DNA of 64,000 nucleotides from contig CBDHGY010000002.1 in assembly GCA_965263325.1 (NCBI GenBank), forward strand, positions 62,001 to 126,000, in the 5' to 3' direction. The DNA is from CBDHGY01 sp965263325. Its GTDB lineage: Bacteria; Pseudomonadota; Alphaproteobacteria; Caulobacterales; Hyphomonadaceae. A program made the position numbers and the translations under genes. This document shows, in pieces, positions 33,979-42,133 of the stretch. Each line of letters opens with the position of its first letter. The stretch's first letter is position 1. The notes under the pieces are model-generated. The model did no database searches and was not told the origin of the DNA. It saw only the letters and a program-made list of their open reading frames with translations.

Positions 33979-36661
33979 TCACCAGTCCCTCCGTATCTTC
34001 GCCAATTTCAATTTCCACCGAGCGCCCATCGGCAAAGCGCAGCAAGTAGCGGCCGGGCGCGACACCTTCGATCACGAATTTGCCGGCCGCATTTGTGAAG
34101 AAATCGTGTACCTCCTCATCCTTGCGATCAATGCGCTGGAACTCTCCGAGCAGTAGCTTGATCGGGCTGCCATCTTCTGCCCTCATCATGCCGAGCACCA
34201 TGCGCGAGGCATCAGACCCTATCTGAACGCGGTATCCTGCGCCCCAGCGCGGCAGCACGTCGAGCCGCCCGGTGCCGAGGTCATACCCAGGTGCGACGCC
34301 TTCTACATCCAGCGCAAGTCTCATGGGCATGTAGGGGCGGCGGATGGGCACAAGCGCTGCGCCAAATAAACCGGACTGGGCTTCTATGTCCTTACCATTG
34401 GAATCGTGAACTTTCAGGGGGTTTGTGCGCAGGCTCTTGTGGCGGTCAATCAGAATGAAACCCGCCGGGCTAGGGCGCCCAACGCCAAATTTTCCGCCGG
34501 AATATCCGACAAATGTTCCGAACCGGTATGAGATGTCGGATTGATCGATGCCGTCAGGTCCGCGCCCATGAACTGTGTCGAGTTCGATCCGGCTTTCAAA
34601 CCGGTTGTGCCAATAGTTCATATTGGCATTGAGGCTTTGTTCCAGATCTGAGTCGATGGCCTGTCCACGCGCATCGAGCCGGCCCACCTGGCCGCGACCA
34701 CTGCGAGCAAACTCCAGTGCTTTCAAGCTATTGTTAGTATTCACGTTTGCCCGAATGCGGCTGCGCTGGCCAAAGGGAACACTGATGCTTGCAAGGAGTG
34801 AGGTTTCGTCGTCGCCGAATGTGCGCGATTGGTAATTGGCAGAAAGATTTACGGAGAAGCGTTCAAACGATTTCGAACCAGTGAGCGAGATGCGTTGTGA
34901 ATTGCCTTGCCCGGTATGATCAGTGATCATGCTGGCTGTCACGCCGAGCCGGTACTGGTTCGGCAAGCTTGCCGTCGCGTTGGTGCGAAAGACAAATTTC
35001 TGATTGCTCGGTTCAGATGCGCCTATGCCTGCAAAGAATTCCGATTGATAGATGGCCGAAGAGTTAAATGTTACCGGATTTTCGCCGAGCTTGAAGTTTG
35101 CGCGGTGCGTCAGGCCGACGGCTTGACCAAACTCATGATAGTCGGAAGTTGTGATAGACGGAACGTCATCGAAATAGCTGGCTGAGGCCTCCACTCCAAA
35201 CGTACCAAGTCTGGACCCAAATACAGCTTCGGAGCCCAACTGCAGGCGATTACTACGTGCTTGCGCATTCAGACCGAGCGTTAGCGTGTCGCTCAAACCA
35301 TAATTTACAAAACCGGACGCAATCAATTCGTCGCCATAATCGAACCCCGTATCAGAAGGGCTGCGGGGGACACCCATAGACACACCGAAGTCGAGCAGGC
35401 CTTCAGCCAGCAATTGGGAGTTAGAGAAAAAGCTGAAATCGCGCTCGATAAACCTGCCGAGATCGTCTTCAATTCTCAACTGAACGTCGTTGACACCTTG
35501 GGCTGCAGGAAAATCTTCCAAGGTGTAATTGCCTGCGCGCAGGTCTAAACGTTCAGACAGAACACCATTCACGTACACTTCAACTGTGGAATCTCGCTCC
35601 AGGGAGATCTGGCCACGACCCGTGCTGATCGTGCGTCTGAAAGGCTGAATGGCGTTATACTGCCTTGAGAAGGAAATTCCGCCGAGCGGCCTGCTTGTCT
35701 GAAACGCCCGGATGGGAGGATTGATATCTCCGATCGCAAGACGAGTGGCCTTGTCAAAATTGTCATGGACGAACTGCACTTCGCGTCGGCGAAAGGCGTC
35801 ATCATCGCCTTCCAGCGCATCCGCCGCAAAAAACAGCGTGCCGTCAATCCAGTCATTAAAATTGATGTATCCTTCAAAGTTGGCGCGAAGCGGATTAAAA
35901 CCGGTTTCCTCCTGCCCTTCGAAACTATAGGTTTGCGACACGAGCACACCGATACCGGCCGAGAATTTCTCAGGCTCCATAAAGTCGTCCGGATTGGGCG
36001 GGGTACGTGTCCGCAGGCTTATGGCCTGGTTTTCCAGCGCCGAGACAACTGGCTCCGCGCGAAGTTCAAGGGCACCAGAATCAAACAGGACCCGAATTGG
36101 TTGATCGCAATATTTCGCGATCGGCACATAGTTCGAATCGCCCCGAATATCGCGAAGCTGGTCCATTGCCGCCGCGTCGAGAATGGGTTTCATAAGCGCT
36201 TCCAGCCGCGGCGCGTCTAGGTCGCCATTGCCTTCCATATCAACGCGCAAATCGATGTCCCCGACATATCGACCACCTAGCACAAGCGGTGCTGACAGCG
36301 GAAATTGCTGGGCACCCAATTTGCTTGCTTGTTTTCTGGCCTCCGCACAGGTCGTCTCAAGTCCGTCGACGGCCGACTCGATCTCATTTTCATCGCGGCG
36401 GCCCAGAGTCTCATTTAGCAACGCATCATTTCCGGAAACCGGTTTAAGGTCGGCTGCGTCACTGACATCTTTGGCAGCACGATTAAGTATCGGGCGTTTT
36501 GCATCTTCCGGAATATTATCGGTTGCGGCGAGCACAAAGGGCCGAGGTGCATTATCGCTGCTGTTTTGTGCCAGTGCAGGGGACACAACCCATATCATCA
36601 GGATTGCAAAAAGTAGCAACCGCCATGCAGATAATCTGATTGTTGTTCCCGAACGTCCCAT
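33953..36661 (-). CDS. Outer-membrane usher protein
   Basis: A 902-residue PapC/FimD-type usher with signal peptide (1-31), an N-terminal periplasmic domain (about 80-215), a barrel with the plug-region block VEVYVNGVLSERLDLRAGNY and GVNDVQLRI, and a C-terminal domain with GKFVIEGVAPGRYLLRF. It translocates chaperone-bound pilins and anchors the fibre. Features such as the spaced FSFFSNSQLLAEGL block fit the alternate (sigma/alpha) chaperone-usher groups more than type 1 pili. 42 bases after the chaperone gene. Confidence 0.9.
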   Translation of the reverse strand: MGRSGTTIRLSAWRLLLFAILMIWVVSPALAQNSSDNAPRPFVLAATDNIPEDAKRPILNRAAKDVSDAADLKPVSGNDALLNETLGRRDENEIESAVDGLETTCAEARKQASKLGAQQFPLSAPLVLGGRYVGDIDLRVDMEGNGDLDAPRLEALMKPILDAAAMDQLRDIRGDSNYVPIAKYCDQPIRVLFDSGALELRAEPVVSALENQAISLRTRTPPNPDDFMEPEKFSAGIGVLVSQTYSFEGQEETGFNPLRANFEGYINFNDWIDGTLFFAADALEGDDDAFRRREVQFVHDNFDKATRLAIGDINPPIRAFQTSRPLGGISFSRQYNAIQPFRRTISTGRGQISLERDSTVEVYVNGVLSERLDLRAGNYTLEDFPAAQGVNDVQLRIEDDLGRFIERDFSFFSNSQLLAEGLLDFGVSMGVPRSPSDTGFDYGDELIASGFVNYGLSDTLTLGLNAQARSNRLQLGSEAVFGSRLGTFGVEASASYFDDVPSITTSDYHEFGQAVGLTHRANFKLGENPVTFNSSAIYQSEFFAGIGASEPSNQKFVFRTNATASLPNQYRLGVTASMITDHTGQGNSQRISLTGSKSFERFSVNLSANYQSRTFGDDETSLLASISVPFGQRSRIRANVNTNNSLKALEFARSGRGQVGRLDARGQAIDSDLEQSLNANMNYWHNRFESRIELDTVHGRGPDGIDQSDISYRFGTFVGYSGGKFGVGRPSPAGFILIDRHKSLRTNPLKVHDSNGKDIEAQSGLFGAALVPIRRPYMPMRLALDVEGVAPGYDLGTGRLDVLPRWGAGYRVQIGSDASRMVLGMMRAEDGSPIKLLLGEFQRIDRKDEEVHDFFTNAAGKFVIEGVAPGRYLLRFADGRSVEIEIGEDTEGLVNVGELEVS

Positions 36662-36703
36662 AGCTCCTTTGCCAGTCGCGTAGACGCTGGCACTTTCTGA
36701 TTT

Positions 36704-37435
36704 CTATCGTTCTGGCGTTACAGTCAGGCTTGAAAGACCGTTGAGGTCCCCGATGACTTGCGCTGGAACGAACACGCTCCGTTTACCGCCCGGCGCGATC
36801 AGGGGTTTTTCCTTGAGTCCTGTAACGCTCATATCGATCGAAGCGCTTTTGCCGGCGCTGTCTGTTCCAACCCAACTTCCTGTCGTGAGTACGGCGTGAC
36901 GGTTTCCGGAATTTTCCAGTTCCACCATGTATCCACCCGTCGATGGCTTGATAGATTTGGTCACAATATTGAACGTCGCGTCTTTTGGTGACACGTAGGC
37001 GGCCGCCTTGAACTTGTAGTTAAATCCGACTTTAAGATTGCCTGTGCCATCATCTACAGCGACCTGCGAGATCGCGATCCGATAAGCTCTCGATTTATCG
37101 ATCGCTCCGCCGGCATATTGCACGCGTATACGTTGCTGTTTGCCCGGCTGGACGATGGCGAGCGGGGGAAAAATAATCCAGTCTTCAGTGGCCTCGGTTT
37201 CGGTTTCGCTGCCATTTTCTGCGACTATGCGTTCGGTAGCGGCAATTTCGAGTGTCAGCGGATAATCATGCGTGTTGGTGATAAGGATATCTTGCTTGGA
37301 TTTATCCCCAACGGGTTCCAGCGTCATAACCAGGGGACTGACTTTGTATGCATGGGCTGGCAAAGCCATGATCGTCGCTAAAGCGAACAACGTCGAAAGC
37401 GCTCGGCTTACGGAACGCACTGAAAAATACGGCAT
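36704..37435 (-). CDS. Periplasmic pilus-assembly chaperone
   Basis: A 243-residue PapD-like protein with a signal peptide (1-29, ending AHA). The first Ig domain has LITNTHDYPLTLEI and PGKQQRIRVQY; the second has VELENSGNRHAV and APGGKRSVF. The basic residues in QRIRV lie where subunit C-termini are bound in this family. Its second domain is closely copied by the plus-strand fragment at 32830-33012. It sits between the pilin and the usher, with a strong hairpin in the 105-base gap to the pilin. Confidence 0.92.
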   Translation of the reverse strand: MPYFSVRSVSRALSTLFALATIMALPAHAYKVSPLVMTLEPVGDKSKQDILITNTHDYPLTLEIAATERIVAENGSETETEATEDWIIFPPLAIVQPGKQQRIRVQYAGGAIDKSRAYRIAISQVAVDDGTGNLKVGFNYKFKAAAYVSPKDATFNIVTKSIKPSTGGYMVELENSGNRHAVLTTGSWVGTDSAGKSASIDMSVTGLKEKPLIAPGGKRSVFVPAQVIGDLNGLSSLTVTPER

Positions 37436-37510
37436 GAAAGTTCCTCCGATTAATTTGCGGAAAACAGGATCACTATGCGGCGCATGCCGGATAGTGACCC
37501 TGCAAGGTAG

Positions 37511-37535
37511 TTTCCCGCGCTAGAGACGCGGGAAA
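37511..37535 (-). other. Intercistronic hairpin between pilin and chaperone genes
   Basis: TTTCCCGCG (37511-37519) and CGCGGGAAA (37527-37535) form nine perfect pairs around a 7-nt loop, just after the pilin stop. There is no U run. Partial terminators or 3'-stabilising stems at this position commonly raise pilin over chaperone and usher levels. Confidence 0.7.
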
Positions 37536-37540
37536 ACCAA

Positions 37541-38059
37541 CTAGCTTGTGCTAATGGTAATGGTGATGTCGTCTGAACGCGAACCGGCGAATGTTTGGCC
37601 AACGTCCTGAGAATCTACGTTCGCACGCACTTCGTACTGAACTGGCTCAAGGAATGCGCCGCTTGTGTTGTCTACAACGATTGAGAAATCTGAACCGACA
37701 TTGTCCACTTCAGTCGCCTCGAGAATGGCCGCTATAATTGGAAATGGGCTTGCGTCGCCAAGCACGTAGTCAATTGTGTATGGCAGATCAGGACCGTCGC
37801 CCGAAAGAACGAAATCATTCGCCGAGTCGACGTCAATTGTTACGTTTCCATAATAGTTGCACTCGATTGAAACGTCCGCAACGGTCTGGTCGAGACCGAT
37901 CGTGATGTTCAGCCCAGTTGCAACCGCATCAACATCACACTCAGAGCCGGTCGTGGAGCCCAGCGTTAGAGTTGCGCTGTCTGTTTCTTGTGCATTTGCC
38001 ACACCAACCAGAGAAACAGCAATGGCTGCTGCGCTGATCGTTTTGAACAAAGTCTTCAT
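37541..38059 (-). CDS. Major pilin subunit of the chaperone-usher pilus
   Basis: A 172-residue secreted subunit with signal peptide (cleaved after ANA, about residue 23), a cysteine pair (SECDVDA and SIECNYYG) for the usual disulphide, and a C-terminal strand GSRSDDITITIST. The composition (Thr/Ser/Asp-rich, many beta strands) and place as first gene suggest the shaft pilin. It resembles spore-coat-U/Csu-like pilins, not FimA. AAGG precedes the ATG. Its leader holds three tandem hairpins. Confidence 0.8.
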   Translation of the reverse strand: MKTLFKTISAAAIAVSLVGVANAQETDSATLTLGSTTGSECDVDAVATGLNITIGLDQTVADVSIECNYYGNVTIDVDSANDFVLSGDGPDLPYTIDYVLGDASPFPIIAAILEATEVDNVGSDFSIVVDNTSGAFLEPVQYEVRANVDSQDVGQTFAGSRSDDITITISTS

Positions 38060-38135
38060 TTGTAGTACCTTCTAGTATGGGTCCTGGTTCCAGCCGAGAC
38101 CCGGTGTTCTGCGAAGCCCCCATGGCAACGCAGGG

Positions 38136-38202
38136 CCCGCCCTAGGGCGGGATCGACTGGAGCGTGACCTCCAGTCAGGCCGTCGACATTTTGTCGGCGG
38201 CC
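38136..38202 (-). other. Three tandem stem-loops in the pilin 5' leader
   Basis: Stem A is a 16-base palindrome CCCGCCCTAGGGCGGG (38136-38151). Stem B pairs GACTGGAG (38155-38162) with CTCCAGTC (38169-38176). Stem C pairs GGCCGTCGAC (38178-38187) with GTCGGCGGCC (38193-38202), with one G-T. They lie 77-143 bases before the pilin start. They could stabilise the mRNA or act as an attenuator; no poly-U follows. Confidence 0.75.
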
Positions 38203-38434
38203 ACGTTCCGCGGGTCGGCATGTTTGTTTGACCTACGAAGACGTTCTTTGAGAATGTAATGGAATTTGGAGCCAGAGATGCTAGTGCCCCGATGCCTAGT
38301 TACGTTCTGTTGTCACCCCCATAGCATTCATTCTAAATACCGTTTTTTCTGCATGATCATCACGCAAAACGTCCCGAGCGCGGTGAGATCTTGTCTACGC
38401 GCTAACTATACTCGAATCTTTTAGTTCGTCCACG

Positions 38435-38452
38435 GAAATTATGAATAATTTC
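38435..38452. promoter_or_regulatory. 18-base palindrome, possible operator
   Basis: GAAATTAT and ATAATTTC flank a GA centre. It lies between the pilin leader and the regulator gene. LuxR-type HTH dimers bind sites of about this size, so one of the two adjacent regulators is a candidate, but this is inference. Confidence 0.45.
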
Positions 38453-38625
38453 TCCGTAAATCTTAATTTTTTTTCTCACGAATTCATGACACTCATAAGA
38501 CAAATCGAAAATTCCCTAATTAGGCGAGTTGTAGATCCAAGAACTAATTTTTTTATTCTGGTAACCAAAGTAAGGAAGATCGCTTTTTGCGGCATCATCA
38601 TATTTGGTGATAAAGCAACGAAAAT

Positions 38626-40326
38626 TTAATGCGCGCCGAGAGATTCAATTTTCTCGAGTGAGGCCGCTATTAAGTCTGCGATTAATTCCGGGTGCGAATA
38701 AAACCCCAAATGTCCCGTGCCAGGGGCGATGGAAATTTCGACGTTTTTATTCGCCGCTTTTAGCTCCTGCGCGCGAGTTAAGCGAGATGTTGGATCATCT
38801 TCGCCAATGACCAAATGTACCGGGATATTCAGAGAGAGCGCGGCTGGCTGCCAATCGGCTTTGGTTGCGATGAGATCTGTGCCGGTCCCATTAACGCCAT
38901 CCTTGAGGGCATACTCGGCACCTGCCTCCATTGCGCCGAGAATATCGTGTCGGCGTTCAATCATCTCCTTGTCGCTTGATGCTGAAAGATAGTACTTCTC
39001 GATGAAATTTTTTGCGCCGAATCTCAGAAAATATCGGTAACCTGCCTTTGCGATAAACTCGAATGATTTTGGGGCATTCTTCGACATTCGCACGACCAGA
39101 CGGGTATAGGGCGGCGCGTTCGCGATATTGCGCTCATCGCCCCATGGTAGGGCGGGGCGTACGCCAATAATTGAGCGAATGACACTTGCTGCCTGCTGCG
39201 CGAGCATCGTTGCGCGGAAGAAACCAACGCCGCGTGCGAGTGCTGGAATAGGATGGCCAATCCTCAGCTCCTGCAGCACAGCCAGCGTGTCAGACAGCAC
39301 AATATTTTCATAACGCTGCTTGTTTGGAACCGGAGTTGTGCCGCCATAACCCGGTCTAAAAATACAAATCAATTTGATGTTCGTTGATGTCAATAGGTTC
39401 TCAAACTGCGGGGTCAGTTCATCGCCGAAAAACTCATCATGAAAATAAAGAACCGCCTCGCCCGAGCTAGCGCCGCGAATGGAGTAAGCCACAAACCTAT
39501 TCTCGGAAACCTTGAGTAAATTACGATTTGTAGAGATTGTGGTGGCGTTTTTTCCGATTGTGGATGCAGTAGGTTCATCCTCAAATACAGAAATTGCGGA
39601 AGAAAGCCCGATAACCATTCGGATGAGCTCAACCTGACTCTGCGTTGACGTTTTCTCCAGTAGCGATTTGATTTGGCTACGCACCGTGGGAAGCTTTCGA
39701 TCGCGGATTGTGGCGATTTCCTGAGGTGTTTTGCCGTTGAGCACGAGGCTGAGAATATCGACTTCAGATGGCGTGAGATTAAAAGCGCCAGTGAGCAGTG
39801 TATTTATCTCTTCGCTGCTTATAAATTGTCTAGATTCAACACGCAGGTCTTCATCGTCCGTGTCATTTGTGCTTGTCGTAAGTTCTGCGAGGACGTTCTG
39901 TCCGCTCGTTGTCGAAAGCACGACGAACTGAGGATGTCCCTCTCTCGTAAATTGTATGGCTTTTTCCAAACGATGGCTGGATGATGCTCTCAGATTTAGA
40001 TCTGAAATCGGCCCTTGGTGCACAAGGCCGAAGATAGATGCTGCACCTGCGTTCCAAGAAACAATGTTATTGAGCCGGTCGAGTGCAAATCTCGCGCTGC
40101 GTGCTTCACCATCGAAATCTGACGCCGTTTCAGTTTCGATTTCCAATAATTGGTTGGCGCGGCTCAAGTGATCAGCGAACCTGTTTTCGAATTCGAAGGC
40201 AAACTCATCTGACTTTCCGAGCGCCGTCGACCACGTCTCTAGCATGTCATCATATCGTTCTGCGTCCATCGCCGTAGCGTACAGCGTGTCGACAATATCG
40301 AAGGGGTCGATCGAAAATCTCTTCAT
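38626..40326 (-). CDS. LuxR-type regulator fused to a degenerate alpha/beta-hydrolase domain (paralogue A)
   Basis: 566 residues, no signal peptide or membrane segment. A PAS-like region lies at about 78-165 (FALDRLNNIVSWNAGAASIF), a LuxR/GerE-type HTH at about 183-240 (LTPSEVDIL, TVRSQIKSLLEK), and an alpha/beta-hydrolase fold at about 275-560 (RPGYGG, then GEDDPTS and GTGHLG). The nucleophile elbow reads ALARGVGFF, with no Ser. Asp510/511 and His539 remain. The domain may therefore bind a small molecule rather than cut it. It is divergent from paralogue B and is followed on the same strand by the pilus operon. Confidence 0.8.
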   Translation of the reverse strand: MKRFSIDPFDIVDTLYATAMDAERYDDMLETWSTALGKSDEFAFEFENRFADHLSRANQLLEIETETASDFDGEARSARFALDRLNNIVSWNAGAASIFGLVHQGPISDLNLRASSSHRLEKAIQFTREGHPQFVVLSTTSGQNVLAELTTSTNDTDDEDLRVESRQFISSEEINTLLTGAFNLTPSEVDILSLVLNGKTPQEIATIRDRKLPTVRSQIKSLLEKTSTQSQVELIRMVIGLSSAISVFEDEPTASTIGKNATTISTNRNLLKVSENRFVAYSIRGASSGEAVLYFHDEFFGDELTPQFENLLTSTNIKLICIFRPGYGGTTPVPNKQRYENIVLSDTLAVLQELRIGHPIPALARGVGFFRATMLAQQAASVIRSIIGVRPALPWGDERNIANAPPYTRLVVRMSKNAPKSFEFIAKAGYRYFLRFGAKNFIEKYYLSASSDKEMIERRHDILGAMEAGAEYALKDGVNGTGTDLIATKADWQPAALSLNIPVHLVIGEDDPTSRLTRAQELKAANKNVEISIAPGTGHLGFYSHPELIADLIAASLEKIESLGAH

Positions 40327-40408
40327 AAATATGGGTCTGGCGCTATATTAAAAGTGCTTCATCAATTTTGGGTATGAACTTTTTTGTTCCCCATCGCAAA
40401 GAATTATC
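40327..40408. promoter_or_regulatory. 82-base divergent control region of the two regulators
   Basis: Only 82 bases separate the two start codons, so both promoters share it. It is AT-rich, with TATATT at about 40343-40348 as a possible -10 and a short GAAC/GTTC inverted repeat around a T6 run. Neither start has a strong ribosome site. Confidence 0.4.
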
Positions 40409-42133
40409 ATGGCAAGTTCTGGACCAGATACTTCAGTTGAGACGCTTGCGCTGGTTGAGCAAGCATATTCCGCCTCGCTCGATCCTATGGGGTATGACCT
40501 ATTCATGGATGCCTGGACAGAGTTCGTCGAGACAGTGGCAACGTCTGGAAAAGAGGATCCAACTTCGGCGATTGTTGAAGCTCATTTTGACAGAGGCTTA
40601 GACCTTCTGGAGCGACTTGGCCGCGCGAGAAAGGCAAAACTAACAGCGCAAGCGATCGTCTCCAACAGCCCAACCGCCGCAATGATATTGGAAACAAGCG
40701 GGAGAATTGTGGCGTCCAATTCCTTAGCGCAAGGAGCTTTTCATGCTTTGACGGGCGCCACCCTGTCGGAATTGCTGCTAAGTGATAATATAAAGGAAGA
40801 CATTGCGGATTGGTCGTTAAATCGGGCCGATCGCTATCTATTGCTGCAGCAAGAAGATGACCGGGGAGAAAAGCTCAGCTTGCTGGCGGCGCGCACAACA
40901 CTTCCAGTTTCTGAAGACGAAAGTGCAGCCGAAACGCCTCGTGAATATATACTGCTGTCTTCGACGAACATTGTTCTGTCGAATTCTGCAAGGACCGCGA
41001 TTGTCGAGGCGTTTGGTCTTAGCAAAACGGAAATGGACGTCGCAGAGCTCATGGTTCAAGGGCTGACACCGTCCAAGATTGCCGATCAGCGCAGCCTCTC
41101 GATCAACACAATTCGTTCGCAAATCAAATCGATACTTCGCAAATTGGATGCCAAAAACGCGTCCGATCTTGTTCGGATACTGTGCGGTTTTGCTGTCAAT
41201 CTTTCTCGTAACGATCAATCTCGAACGCCCAAATTGAATGACAATATTCGAGTTCATCGCATAGAGCTTCCGGATGGTCGGTTGATGACGGTGACGGATC
41301 AGGGCGATGCATCTGGCAGACCCGTTTTGTTTTTTCACTCGATGCTCGGCGGAACGCGCTTGACGCACACAGCGATCGAGACGTGCGCTCGAAAGGGATG
41401 GAGAGTGATTGCGCCTTCAAGACCTGGATATGGTTTGTCGGATTCTCTTCCCAATCATTCGGGTGAAGACCTGGTCAATAAAACAGTTGAAGATTTTGCG
41501 CATGTCATTGATTGTCTCGGTGTGGAGCCAGTAATCGCTTTGGGTCACTTGCAAGGGTCGATTTATGCGCAGCGGTTTGCTTTGAACTTTCCAGCGAACA
41601 CAAGCCAAGTCTTGTTCGTAAGCCACGCGCCATATTGGGCACCTGAGTTTCTCAAAAAGCTACCAAGACGCCAGCGCATAATAGCGCAAACAACACGCTA
41701 TGCGCCAAAAGCGCTGCGCTTCGTGACGCGTGCAGGTGTCGCGCTGATAGATTCCGGCCGACACGATAAATTTCTAAACGCGCTCCATAAGGATCATCCT
41801 GCTGACATGCGCGCGCTACGCCGACCGGATGTCTATGAAACTGCGCGTATGGGTTTGGATCATACAATCCGAAATGGACCGGAGGCTTTTTGCCTGGATT
41901 GTCCGATCATCCTTAAGGATTGGTCCGAGGACGGCAATAAAGTTGTAGCGCCTATATCTATCATTACTGGCGAGTCGGACCAGGTCGCCACAATGGAATA
42001 TATGGATGGATACACATCCCGTGTTCCGGGTGTTTATGTCGAGCGCGTGAAGGGAGCAGGTCAGCACTTGCTATTTAGTCACTGGCCAAATGTGCTCCGT
42101 CATTTGGAGAAGATTTCAAAACCCAAAGCCTAG
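40409..42133 (+). CDS. LuxR-type regulator fused to a degenerate alpha/beta-hydrolase domain (paralogue B)
   Basis: 574 residues with the same order as paralogue A: PAS-like region about 82-190 (IVSNSPTAAMILETSGRI), LuxR-type HTH about 202-258 (GLSKTEMDVAEL, NTIRSQIKSILRKL), hydrolase fold about 285-570. The hydrolase is better kept here: LFFHSMLGG, SRPGYGLS, acid Asp524 in GESDQ and His553 in GAGQH. The elbow is GHLQG, so the expected Ser is Leu381. Loss of the nucleophile in both copies with the other residues kept suggests a sensor. It overlaps the convergent uvrD stop by four bases. Confidence 0.82.
   Translation: MASSGPDTSVETLALVEQAYSASLDPMGYDLFMDAWTEFVETVATSGKEDPTSAIVEAHFDRGLDLLERLGRARKAKLTAQAIVSNSPTAAMILETSGRIVASNSLAQGAFHALTGATLSELLLSDNIKEDIADWSLNRADRYLLLQQEDDRGEKLSLLAARTTLPVSEDESAAETPREYILLSSTNIVLSNSARTAIVEAFGLSKTEMDVAELMVQGLTPSKIADQRSLSINTIRSQIKSILRKLDAKNASDLVRILCGFAVNLSRNDQSRTPKLNDNIRVHRIELPDGRLMTVTDQGDASGRPVLFFHSMLGGTRLTHTAIETCARKGWRVIAPSRPGYGLSDSLPNHSGEDLVNKTVEDFAHVIDCLGVEPVIALGHLQGSIYAQRFALNFPANTSQVLFVSHAPYWAPEFLKKLPRRQRIIAQTTRYAPKALRFVTRAGVALIDSGRHDKFLNALHKDHPADMRALRRPDVYETARMGLDHTIRNGPEAFCLDCPIILKDWSEDGNKVVAPISIITGESDQVATMEYMDGYTSRVPGVYVERVKGAGQHLLFSHWPNVLRHLEKISKPKA

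Larger units (their letters stand above)
38060..38625. other. Gene-free 566-base control region between pilin and regulator genes
   Basis: No convincing gene is seen. The pilin-proximal third is GC-rich with three hairpins (38136-38202). The rest is AT-rich and holds an 18-base palindrome (38435-38452). No sigma-54 box or clear -35/-10 pair could be fixed. The pilin promoter must lie here unless the operon is read through from the regulator gene. Confidence 0.6.

Noticed and set aside
38441..38629. 62-codon plus-strand ORF in the pilus-regulator gap
   Set aside because: AT-rich, no good ribosome site, no protein-like pattern, and it runs into the regulator's 3' end.
40409..42133. Regulator pair as quorum-sensing LuxI/LuxR or lactonase system
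   Set aside because: There is no LuxI homologue and no autoinducer-binding domain, and the hydrolase fold lacks its Ser, so neither signal synthesis nor classic lactonase activity is supported.
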